NCBI GenBank assembly: GCA_028749105.1
Contig: JAQUQF010000065.1
Coordinates: forward strand, 1-8,418
Origin: Acidobacteriota bacterium
Lineage (GTDB): Bacteria > Acidobacteriota > Aminicenantia > UBA2199
Direction: 5' to 3'
Length of the DNA stretch: 8,418 bases
In this document: positions 1 through 7,899 of the stretch, piece by piece
Layout: every line of letters starts with the position of its first letter
Position numbering within the stretch: position 1 is the stretch's first letter
The notes under the pieces: generated by a model
What the model saw: only the letters and a program-made list of their open reading frames with translations
What the model was told of the DNA's origin: nothing
Databases searched by the model: none
Program-made: the position numbers and the translations under genes

Positions 1-358
1 AGAAATCCCCATCGTTGCCATTGTTCCAGATCATGAATTCTGCCGGCCGGAAAAAATCGAAAAAGGCGAAGACCCTGCCCGTGGGCGCCGCGTTCGGCAG
101 GCGGCGGGCCGCGGCGATCTCCTCATCGTGGAGAGGGGAAAAACCGAGCAGGGTATATTCCGGGGAATCGAAAGACGGTTTTCCGGCCAAATCACGGCTG
201 ATGACCGTCCATTGCAGGAACACGTTCAGGAAATGGGCGACGAGCAGGCAGCCCAACACCAGCAGCGGCCTGAAAAACCACTTCCCGCCGCGGAAAGGGG
301 GCTTTTTCTCCCCCTGGTACAGGGTGCTCTTCGCCGGGATTTCTTCCTTTAGGTCCAT
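1..358 (-). CDS. Single-pass membrane protein of unknown function (C-terminus beyond window)
   Basis: An open frame of 119 codons reads from an ATG at 358 to the window edge with no stop, so the C-terminus is missing. I do not recognise the family. A charged cytoplasmic-looking N-terminus (residues 1-27, rich in Lys and Glu) is followed by one strongly hydrophobic stretch at about residues 28-50 (it includes PLLVLGCLLVAHFLNVFLQW), then a mixed, probably extracytoplasmic part containing an aromatic run, FAFFDFF, at about 98-103. The ATG has no clear Shine-Dalgarno sequence. It lies 19 bases after the stop of the chalcone-isomerase-like gene on the same strand, so translation is probably coupled to that gene. 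A TTG three codons upstream (367) is an alternative start. The reading frame is secure because it is open throughout and has normal codon use. The function is unknown; co-transcription hints at an envelope role shared with its exported neighbour. Confidence 0.72.
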   Translation of the reverse strand, partial: MDLKEEIPAKSTLYQGEKKPPFRGGKWFFRPLLVLGCLLVAHFLNVFLQWTVISRDLAGKPSFDSPEYTLLGFSPLHDEEIAAARRLPNAAPTGRVFAFFDFFRPAEFMIWNNGNDGDF

Positions 359-377
359 GAAGCGCAAGCGGGGCGAA

Positions 378-938
378 CTACTGGCCCAGCAATCCAGCCT
401 TGAACTTCTCCCCCGGGCCCGGCTTCTTGCCGATCCAGCAGGAAAAAAGGGCGTCGGCGAAGGCCTTGTCGCCCAGCGTCCCCTTTACCTTTCCCTTGAC
501 CTTGACCTCGGTGCCGATCCCGGGCCGGTAGGTGAAGACCAGTTTGTCGCCGTCATTCAGTTTCTCCATCAAGGCGGCCAGGGCATCGAATTGCTGCTTC
601 AATTGGGCGGAGTATCCGGGGGTGTTGGCCTCCAGGCCGTCGTACCAGGCTTCGTTCACCTGATTGGCGCTGACGCCGCGCAGGAAGTGCATGACCGTGC
701 ACCGCGGCTGGTCGGCGGCAAGGATCTTTTCACCGCTCTGCTCCCTGGCAGGCAGGTAGAGCCCGGCCACGTAGACCTTGAAGACGACCTTCTTGCGCAG
801 GGCCATGCCGTTGAGGACCAGCTGCTGGCCGTTTACATCCGTGCTGTCCGGCAGCGTGATCCCGGCCAGGGTGCCGGCAACGATGGGGGCGGAAAACAAA
901 ACAACCAGGGCCAAACCAAGCCAACCATTTCGCGTCAT
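378..938 (-). CDS. Exported chalcone-isomerase-like protein
   Basis: A 186-residue protein of the bacterial chalcone-isomerase-like family (Chalcone_3 type). Seen: a signal-peptide-like N-terminus (Arg3, hydrophobic residues 6-20, possible cleavage near residues 21-25), then the family pattern of LNGMALRKK (42-50), VYVAGLYLP (55-63), HFLRGVS (84-90), a helix with NEAWYDGLEANTP (95-107), GDKLVFTY (130-137) and a C-terminal SCWIGKKP...LLG. The start at 938 is chosen because GGAGGAGG sits 5 bases upstream. A longer in-frame ATG at 968 lies inside the -10 box of the promoter at 964-992 and cannot be in the transcript. Known of the family: bacterial members share the plant chalcone isomerase fold but usually lack a flavonoid pathway, and their activity is not established; fatty-acid-like ligand binding has been proposed for related folds. 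The role here is therefore an inference: an exported, probably periplasmic, ligand-binding or structural protein. It is first in an operon with the membrane gene at 1-358. Confidence 0.85.
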   Translation of the reverse strand: MTRNGWLGLALVVLFSAPIVAGTLAGITLPDSTDVNGQQLVLNGMALRKKVVFKVYVAGLYLPAREQSGEKILAADQPRCTVMHFLRGVSANQVNEAWYDGLEANTPGYSAQLKQQFDALAALMEKLNDGDKLVFTYRPGIGTEVKVKGKVKGTLGDKAFADALFSCWIGKKPGPGEKFKAGLLGQ

Positions 939-963
939 GATTCCTCCTCCGCAGACGCCACCT

Positions 964-992
964 ATCATATGATGTTAAAAAATAATTGTCAA
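964..992 (-). promoter_or_regulatory. Sigma-70-type promoter for the chalcone-isomerase-like operon
   Basis: On the minus strand, TTGACA (992-987) is followed by exactly 17 bases and TATGAT (969-964). That is a perfect -35 box and a 5/6 -10 box at ideal spacing, with an AT-rich spacer. Transcription would start near 957, giving a leader of about 19 bases that contains the GGAGGAGG ribosome binding site before the ATG at 938. The placement also excludes the upstream ATG at 968 as a start. Confidence 0.8.
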
Positions 993-1001
993 AAACGGGC
1001 C

Positions 1002-1014
1002 CATCGTTTCGATG
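1002..1014. repeat. Short inverted repeat upstream of clpB
   Basis: CATCG (1002-1006), a TTT spacer, and CGATG (1010-1014) form a perfect 5-base inverted repeat. It lies where a -35 box would fall for the clpB -10 at 1032-1037 and just upstream of the divergent promoter's -35. It could bind a regulator of one or both genes, or be chance. It does not match the CIRCE or CtsR operators that control clpB in other bacteria. Confidence 0.3.
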
Positions 1015-1031
1015 CGGGCATTGAGTTGTAT

Positions 1032-1037
1032 TATAAT
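1032..1037 (+). promoter_or_regulatory. Probable -10 box of the clpB promoter
   Basis: A consensus TATAAT lies 21 bases upstream of the clpB ATG. No good -35 hexamer is present at 16-18 bases (the best are TCGATG or TTCGAT near 1008-1014), so if this is the promoter it probably needs an activator or is weak without stress. Transcription would begin near 1044, just ahead of the AAGGGAGG ribosome binding site at 1046-1053, which makes the leader only about 15 bases long. I see no sigma-32-type sequence. Confidence 0.5.
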
Positions 1038-1058
1038 ACGGAATGAAGGGAGGCGGTC

Positions 1059-3623
<2,565 letters not shown>

Positions 3624-3634
3624 GCGATTCCGAA

Positions 3635-3648
3635 GACCATGGCTGGTC
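3635..3648. other. Weak hairpin between convergent genes
   Basis: GACCA (3635-3639), the loop TGGC, and TGGTC (3644-3648) form a perfect 5-base stem in the 23-base gap between the clpB stop and the permease stop. It reaches into the permease stop codon. No T-run follows on either strand, so it is at best a poor intrinsic terminator. How the two convergent transcripts end is not explained by the sequence. Confidence 0.25.
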
Positions 3649-5128
3649 AGGCGATAATAACGGCGGTCAGGCTCGCCAATGAGACCAAGGTGAAGACCAT
3701 GAAAAGGAGCAATCCCACGGTCCTTGAGTAGCGCAAGGGGGCGGCTAAGTCGAAGCGGGGCCAGATCCTGGAAAAAACAATGCCCAGGATCAGGGTGGTC
3801 AGCACCAAGCCGCTGCCGGCGATGATTATGCTGCCGACTTTGGAGGATGCGGGAAAACCCCCTATGACCGCGACCAATCCCAGGGGCACGAGGACCATCG
3901 TGTACATGCTGGCCAAGCTTACCAGGGCCATCATGTTTTTCATTTCAAAGAGCGATAGAAAAAAACCGTTCGCGAGCATCAACGCTACCCAGAAAGGGAA
4001 ATATGCCGGGTGCAGCACCCAGTAAAAATATCCACTGCCTTGCGCCAAGCGCTCGGAATAGTGACCCGCAAGAATCGTATAGGCCAATACGGCCGGGAGC
4101 AGTATTATCACGCGCGCCAAGAGCTTGTCGGCAAGAACACGCTTAAAGTCCAAGGGAAAAGTGAGTACATATTCAAGCGCTTTGTAGCGAAATTCTTTAA
4201 AAAACGAGCTGCTGCCGGAAAAAAAGGCAAAGAATATAATCAACAAAGCGACAATAGCCGCCATGATAACTAGCGGATCTAGGAGACTTTGCTGCCAGCC
4301 ATCCATCGAAACGAACACTTTTCGGCACAGGTAAAACAGAACCGGAGCAAACCACGCGATCAAGAAGAAGCTCCGGCCAACGATCCATGTTTCATGCCGT
4401 AGCAGCCCCCAATTGCCGCCGTTCTTTCGGCGGAGAAACAGCGGTACGGGTTTCTTCTTTCTTTTACTCCAGCCATTCCCAAGATTCCCGCGCAGCAATT
4501 TGCGGAAGCAAAACATGAAGAAAATCCCTGCACTGGCCACTAGCAAGGCGCGGCATAATATTCCGTTGTTCAGACCATCCGTTCCCAGTAAATGCTGAAG
4601 CGGTTTTTTCAATAAAACAGCAAGCAATTCCTGGCCAATCAAGATCAGAACTGGGATAGCCGGACGAGCGCTGCCCCAATCCACAAGGCTGAGAAAGAAC
4701 CCGACACAAAAATAGGAGAAAACAAAAAAGGAAAAATAGTAAGAATCGAAAATGAAGGCATTCCCCCAATGGGACAGAGGCAAAGGCGAAAACACTTCCA
4801 AAAGGTGTTGAAACGCGACATGCAAAACAACAAGAATTCCCAATACAAGGAAACGCACGAGGAATTTTCTAGCCAATAACCGAAGGCGCCGAACGGGAAA
4901 AGTAAGCATGTATTCGAAAGCGTGGTCCTGAAATTCAGCATGAAACGCATTAAGCCCCATGTGCAGCGCCACCCAAAACACCGATACGGCATAGCCGATC
5001 AAGAACAGCAGGTAGGACGACGTGGCTATCTTACCTGATATAACCGAATCCAATAAAAAGAGGAGCGGGCCGATCATCAGCCGTAGTGCGGCCGGCAGGA
5101 GAATCTCCCGCCACTCCTTTTTAAGCAT
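3647..5128 (-). CDS. ABC-2 type permease, internally duplicated (fused pseudodimer)
   Basis: A 493-residue integral membrane protein, the transmembrane part of an ABC transporter and probably an exporter. Hydrophobic segments fall at about residues 12-27, 38-55, 90-108, 128-148, 156-173 and 190-208. After a very basic linker (SKRKKKPVPLFLRRK, 221-235) they recur at about 252-268, 285-303, 336-354, 377-394, 398-422, 432-453 and 469-491. The halves are homologous: EYMLTFP (72-78) matches EYVLTFP (319-325) at an offset of 247 residues, almost exactly half the protein, with flanking F-x2-EF and downstream R/D-K-x-L-x-R conserved, and FFLSL recurs at 144 and 389. This conserved loop matches the region between TM2 and TM3 that contacts the ATPase in ABC-2 permeases. 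The start at 5128 has GGGGGAG four bases upstream and overlaps the ATPase stop by 8 bases; an ATG 11 codons earlier (5161) has no such support. GC is low compared with the flanks. The substrate is unknown. Confidence 0.85.
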   Translation of the reverse strand: MLKKEWREILLPAALRLMIGPLLFLLDSVISGKIATSSYLLFLIGYAVSVFWVALHMGLNAFHAEFQDHAFEYMLTFPVRRLRLLARKFLVRFLVLGILVVLHVAFQHLLEVFSPLPLSHWGNAFIFDSYYFSFFVFSYFCVGFFLSLVDWGSARPAIPVLILIGQELLAVLLKKPLQHLLGTDGLNNGILCRALLVASAGIFFMFCFRKLLRGNLGNGWSKRKKKPVPLFLRRKNGGNWGLLRHETWIVGRSFFLIAWFAPVLFYLCRKVFVSMDGWQQSLLDPLVIMAAIVALLIIFFAFFSGSSSFFKEFRYKALEYVLTFPLDFKRVLADKLLARVIILLPAVLAYTILAGHYSERLAQGSGYFYWVLHPAYFPFWVALMLANGFFLSLFEMKNMMALVSLASMYTMVLVPLGLVAVIGGFPASSKVGSIIIAGSGLVLTTLILGIVFSRIWPRFDLAAPLRYSRTVGLLLFMVFTLVSLASLTAVIIA

Positions 5129-5948
5129 ATTCTCCCCCGATGAAAGCGGCAACAATATCATTCAAATTCAGGCTGGTCACTTCAGCGGGCAGGCTTTGGC
5201 CCCACTTTTCATCATAAGGATAAAGAAAATACTCGGTAAAAATTTCACGGGATACAGAAAAAATGCAGGGAACACCCTCAGGCAAGTCTTCAGCAAGCAA
5301 AACACGCTTAACCTTTTCTTTTAAAATGTCTATCGACTCGTCAACGGCGATTGCCCCGTCTTTCAGCAATACCACCCGGTCGACCATGCTTTCGATGTCG
5401 TGGAAATTAACGTTGACAAAAATCACCGTGACTTCCCGCTCCGTTAGGTGGCGGATCACTTCATCCAGAAACAGTTTGCGCAGGTAGGCGTCAAGATCGT
5501 GGATCACCTCATCGATCAGCAGCAATTCCGGTTGAGTGGAGAGGATCAAAGAGAGGTGAAGAATAGTGCGCTGACCTTTTGAGAGATCGCGGACCTTGTC
5601 ACGCAAACTGATGCGCGTATGGCGAACCAGAGTATCGTCGAATTGCTTGACATTGAATACCGACAAATGCAGGTCGATGAGGCGGTCGACGCGGAGGTTC
5701 TCGTAAATGCTGAGGCTGTCGGAGATGAAACCGATCTTGTTGCGCGGTGACGCGCCCAGTCGCGGATCATATTCGATCTGACCTTGCTGAGGTTTGAGTA
5801 CTCCGGCGATCAGTCGCAGCAAGGTGCTTTTGCCTACACCGTTGATACCCGTGACCAGGCAGACATGGCCGGGCTGCACCTGAAAATTGAAATGGTTGAA
5901 GATCGGTTTTTTGTTGTAGCCGAAGTGAAGGTTTCTAATCGTCACCAT
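5121..5948 (-). CDS. ABC transporter ATP-binding protein (YtrB/ABC-2 type)
   Basis: A 275-residue nucleotide-binding subunit that should power the permease encoded just downstream. Seen: Walker A GINGVGKST (34-42), signature LSKGQ (122-126), Walker B LLLIDE (142-147, with Glu147 as the expected catalytic base), D-loop HDLD (150-153), and the H-loop His183 in NFHDIE. The Q-loop is unusual: in an ungapped alignment of IGFISDSLSIYENL to the usual pattern, Asp77 takes the place of Gln. Small changes also occur after Walker B (DEV, not DEP) and in the D-loop. After the core, a tail of about 65 residues (211-275) shows no motif I know. The start at 5948 has AAAGGAG seven bases upstream and lies 14 bases inside the end of the regulator gene. 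The stop overlaps the permease start by 8 bases, so all three genes look translationally coupled. Because the permease carries two ATPase-docking loops, I infer a homodimer of this protein per transporter. Confidence 0.93.
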   Translation of the reverse strand: MVTIRNLHFGYNKKPIFNHFNFQVQPGHVCLVTGINGVGKSTLLRLIAGVLKPQQGQIEYDPRLGASPRNKIGFISDSLSIYENLRVDRLIDLHLSVFNVKQFDDTLVRHTRISLRDKVRDLSKGQRTILHLSLILSTQPELLLIDEVIHDLDAYLRKLFLDEVIRHLTEREVTVIFVNVNFHDIESMVDRVVLLKDGAIAVDESIDILKEKVKRVLLAEDLPEGVPCIFSVSREIFTEYFLYPYDEKWGQSLPAEVTSLNLNDIVAAFIGGEYA

Positions 5949-6372
5949 TATTTATCTCCTTTGCCGAGCTTTTTCCGCTGATCTGCGTCGGTGCTTGCGA
6001 CCGTAAATAGTCAAGAATGTCCTGTTCAGAAAAACCCAAGGCGATTATCTTAGCCAAATATTCCTGCGAGAGCTGTTCGAACAACTTGCGCCCCTGAATA
6101 TCGGCCACATCTCTGTCTTTACAAACAAAAAATCCGGAACCGGCCCTGGAACTGATAAATCCTTCCACTTCCAACTGAAAATAGATTTTGACGATGGTAT
6201 TGGGATTGATGCGGAGCATGGCGGCAAGCTCCCTCAGGGAGGGCAGTTGGTCACCTTCTTCCAGATAACCTGAAAGGATCGACCATTTGATAGCCTGTTT
6301 GACTTGCTCATAGACTGGAACAGCCGATTGGTTGTCAAGGACAATATTCACAGGTTTCACTGTTTTTTTCAT
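5935..6372 (-). CDS. GntR-family transcriptional regulator, YtrA subfamily
   Basis: A 145-residue DNA-binding protein. Residues 18-83 form the GntR winged helix-turn-helix: VPVYEQV (18-24), GYLEEGDQLPSLRELA (35-50), the recognition region INPNTIVKIYFQLE (55-68) and the wing GFISSRAGSGFFV (71-83). The remaining 60 or so residues are too short for a FadR- or HutC-type effector domain. They fit the short helical dimerisation tail of YtrA regulators, whose genes typically sit with ABC transporter genes and are autoregulated. The start at 6372 is chosen because a strong promoter lies at 6383-6411. The longer in-frame ATG at 6414 lies upstream of its -35 box and so outside any transcript from this promoter. 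No good Shine-Dalgarno sequence precedes the ATG, and the predicted leader is only 3-5 bases. This is the first gene of the operon and overlaps the ATPase gene by 14 bases. The inducing ligand is unknown. Confidence 0.92.
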   Translation of the reverse strand: MKKTVKPVNIVLDNQSAVPVYEQVKQAIKWSILSGYLEEGDQLPSLRELAAMLRINPNTIVKIYFQLEVEGFISSRAGSGFFVCKDRDVADIQGRKLFEQLSQEYLAKIIALGFSEQDILDYLRSQAPTQISGKSSAKEINNGDD

Positions 6373-6394
6373 CTGCACCACTATAATAGTACAG
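6373..6394 (-). promoter_or_regulatory. Candidate operator for the GntR/YtrA-type regulator
   Basis: This 22-base stretch is an imperfect palindrome: 8 of 11 positions pair about its centre, with CTG at one end and CAG at the other. A second, perfect symmetry, ACTAT-T-ATAGT, is nested in it at 6380-6390. It covers the whole -10 box and ends against the regulator's ATG. GntR/YtrA dimers bind such palindromes, so self-repression by blocking RNA polymerase is the natural reading. Binding itself is inferred. Confidence 0.5.
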
Positions 6395-6411
6395 TAAAAC
6401 ATGTCTGTCAA
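6383..6411 (-). promoter_or_regulatory. Sigma-70-type promoter of the GntR-ABC operon
   Basis: On the minus strand, TTGACA (6411-6406), a 17-base spacer and TATTAT (6388-6383) make a near-consensus promoter. The predicted start of transcription is near 6376, only about 4 bases before the regulator's ATG. A promoter this strong, covered by a palindrome, suits a tightly repressed, inducible operon. Confidence 0.8.
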
Positions 6412-6436
6412 CAAAAACTTTTTTTGCTTTTATTCG

Positions 6437-6456
6437 CCCGCCTCAAGCGAGCCGGG
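6437..6456. repeat. GC-rich inverted repeat between the divergent gntR and gdh promoters
   Basis: CCCG (6437-6440) pairs with CGGG (6453-6456), and CTC (6442-6444) with GAG (6449-6451), around an AAGC loop with one C-C mismatch. It stands out in an otherwise AT-rich intergenic region, between the two promoters. It has no T-run suited to a terminator on either strand, and no plus-strand gene lies upstream to be terminated. A protein-binding site is possible; no function is shown. Confidence 0.35.
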
Positions 6457-6484
6457 AATATTCTTATTGTTACATGCTAAATTA

Positions 6485-6513
6485 TTTACATAATCCTCCA
6501 AAAGTGGTAAGAT
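6485..6513 (+). promoter_or_regulatory. Probable promoter of the glutamate dehydrogenase gene
   Basis: TTTACA (6485-6490), a 17-base spacer and TAAGAT (6508-6513), with the extended -10 element TGG directly upstream of the hexamer. Transcription would begin near 6520, giving a leader of about 30 bases that includes AAGGAGGT (6535-6542). A competing arrangement is TTGTTA (6467-6472), 16 bases, CATAAT (6489-6494). The hexamer TTACAT occurs twice (6470-6475 and 6486-6491), the second copy overlapping the -35 box. Confidence 0.6.
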
Positions 6514-6549
6514 ATTGACAGCCAAATATAACCCAAGGAGGTATCCCAC

Positions 6550-7836
6550 ATGGCTGATAAATCATTCAACGCTTTCAAAATGGCCCAACAACAGTTCGAC
6601 AATGTCGCCGAGAAGCTGGACCTGGACCAGGCGACCCGCGACCTGCTGCGCAACCCGCTGCGCGAGTACCATTTCGCGATCCCCGTCAAGATGGACGACG
6701 GCACCGTCAAGATCTTCCAGGGCTTCCGCGTGCAGCACAACGATTCCCGCGGCCCCTGCAAGGGCGGCATCCGCTTCCACCCCCAGGAGACCATCGACAC
6801 GGTGAAGGCCCTGGCCACCTGGATGACCTGGAAGTGCTCGGTCGTCGACATTCCGCTGGGCGGCGGCAAGGGCGGCGTCATCTGCGACCCGCACAACCTC
6901 TCCATGCGCGAGCAGGAGCAGATCTGCCGCGGCTGGGTGCGCCAGATCGTGCGCAACGTCGGCCCGCTGCAGGACGTGCCGGCCCCCGACGTCATGACCA
7001 ACGCCCAGCACATGATCTGGATGATGGACGAATACGAGAAGATGACCGGCGCCAAGTACCCCGGCTTCATCACCGGCAAGCCGGTCGGCATGGGCGGCTC
7101 CCTTGGCCGCACCGAGGCCACGGGCTACGGCGTCATCTTCACCCTGCGCGAGGCGCTGAAGGAACTGGGCATCGACATCAAGAAGACAACCGCCGCCTTC
7201 CAGGGCTTCGGCAACGTCTCGCAGTACGCCGTCAAGCTCTACCAGGAGTACGGCGGCAAGGCCGTCTGCGTTTCCTGCTGGGACCAGAAAGAGAGCAAGT
7301 CCTACACCTTCATCAAGAAGGACGGCATCGACCTGGAGCAGTTGAAGGGGATCACCGACAAGTTCGGCGGCATCGACAAGGCCAAGGCCAAGGGGCTGGG
7401 GTATGAAGTAGCCGACGCTGAGGCCTGGATCAAGCAGGAAGTCGATATCCTGGTGCCGGCCGCCCTGGAAAACCAGGTCAACGCCGAGACCGTGAAGAAC
7501 ATCTCGGACAAGGTAAAGGTGGTCGCCGAGGGCGCCAATGGCCCGACCACCCCCGAAGCCGATGAAGTGCTCAAGAAAAAGAACATTTTCGTCATCCCCG
7601 ACTTTTTGGCCAACGCCGGCGGGGTCTCCTGCAGCTACTTCGAGCAGGTCCAGTGCAACATGAACTACTTCTGGACCAAAGAAGAGGTTCTGAGCAAGCT
7701 GGACAACGTCATGACCTCGGCCTTCCACGCCGTTTACGGCATGGCCAAGCAGAAGAAAGTCTACATGCGCGACGCCGCCTACATGATCGCCGTTTCCCGC
7801 GTCGCCGATGCCTGCAAGCTGCGCGGCTGGGTTTGA
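6550..7836 (+). CDS. gdhA: Glutamate dehydrogenase (hexameric Glu/Leu/Phe/Val dehydrogenase family)
   Basis: A 428-residue cytoplasmic enzyme, normal length for the hexameric type, that interconverts glutamate with 2-oxoglutarate and ammonia using NAD(P). Seen: substrate-domain lysines Lys71 (CKGGIRFHP), Lys95 (TWKCS) and catalytic Lys107 (LGGGKGG), and catalytic Asp147 (PAPDV). Their spacings of 24, 12 and 40 residues equal those of Lys89, Lys113, Lys125 and Asp165 of the Clostridium symbiosum enzyme. The cofactor domain has the fingerprint GFGNVSQYA (219-227), then EGANGPTTPEAD (327-338) and NAGGVSCSYFE (355-365). The second Rossmann strand ends in VSCWDQKESKSY, which differs from the common VSDS-G form and looks a few residues longer, so NAD or NADP preference cannot be called. 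The start has a near-perfect AAGGAGGT eight bases upstream. Codons end almost always in C or G, suggesting high expression. The gene is monocistronic, with its own promoter and a strong terminator at 7858-7888. A related amino acid as substrate is possible, but glutamate is most likely. Confidence 0.95.
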   Translation: MADKSFNAFKMAQQQFDNVAEKLDLDQATRDLLRNPLREYHFAIPVKMDDGTVKIFQGFRVQHNDSRGPCKGGIRFHPQETIDTVKALATWMTWKCSVVDIPLGGGKGGVICDPHNLSMREQEQICRGWVRQIVRNVGPLQDVPAPDVMTNAQHMIWMMDEYEKMTGAKYPGFITGKPVGMGGSLGRTEATGYGVIFTLREALKELGIDIKKTTAAFQGFGNVSQYAVKLYQEYGGKAVCVSCWDQKESKSYTFIKKDGIDLEQLKGITDKFGGIDKAKAKGLGYEVADAEAWIKQEVDILVPAALENQVNAETVKNISDKVKVVAEGANGPTTPEADEVLKKKNIFVIPDFLANAGGVSCSYFEQVQCNMNYFWTKEEVLSKLDNVMTSAFHAVYGMAKQKKVYMRDAAYMIAVSRVADACKLRGWV

Positions 7837-7857
7837 GCCATACCCATTGATTCAACA

Positions 7858-7888
7858 GGGGGCACCGCCAGGTGCCCCCTTTTTTTTT
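7858..7888 (+). terminator. Strong intrinsic terminator after glutamate dehydrogenase
   Basis: A perfect 9-base stem, GGGGGCACC (7858-7866) with GGTGCCCCC (7871-7879), has a GCCA loop and is followed by nine T (7880-7888). It lies 21 bases after the stop. It acts only in the plus direction, since no T-run follows it on the minus strand. The T-run touches the ribosome binding site of the next gene. Confidence 0.95.
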
Positions 7889-7899
7889 GGGAGGGGACC

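Noticed and set aside
939..968. Upstream ATG at 968 for the chalcone-isomerase-like gene.
   Set aside because: It lies within the -10 box of the gene's own promoter, so it is not transcribed. The ATG at 938 has a strong ribosome binding site.
15..1046. A 343-codon plus-strand open frame across the left-hand minus-strand genes.
   Set aside because: It runs antisense to the chalcone-isomerase-like and membrane-protein genes, crosses two promoters and has no recognisable domain. The minus-strand reading has signal peptide, family motifs, ribosome binding site and promoter.
5129..5161. Upstream ATG at 5161 for the permease.
   Set aside because: The ATG at 5128 has GGGGGAG at proper distance and the short overlap with the ATPase gene typical of coupling; the 11 extra residues are unlike a permease N-terminus.
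6373..6414. Upstream ATG at 6414 for the GntR regulator.
   Set aside because: It precedes the -35 box of the near-consensus promoter, and the extra 14 residues do not fit the family's N-terminus. If transcription starts elsewhere this should be reconsidered.
6437..6456. Inverted repeat considered as an intrinsic terminator.
   Set aside because: Its stem is interrupted, no T-run follows on either strand, and no gene reads into it from the left on the plus strand.
6562..7728. A 388-codon open frame on the minus strand, antisense to gdhA.
   Set aside because: It is a by-product of the extreme C/G third-position bias of gdhA; its composition is repetitive, and it has no motif or ribosome binding site.
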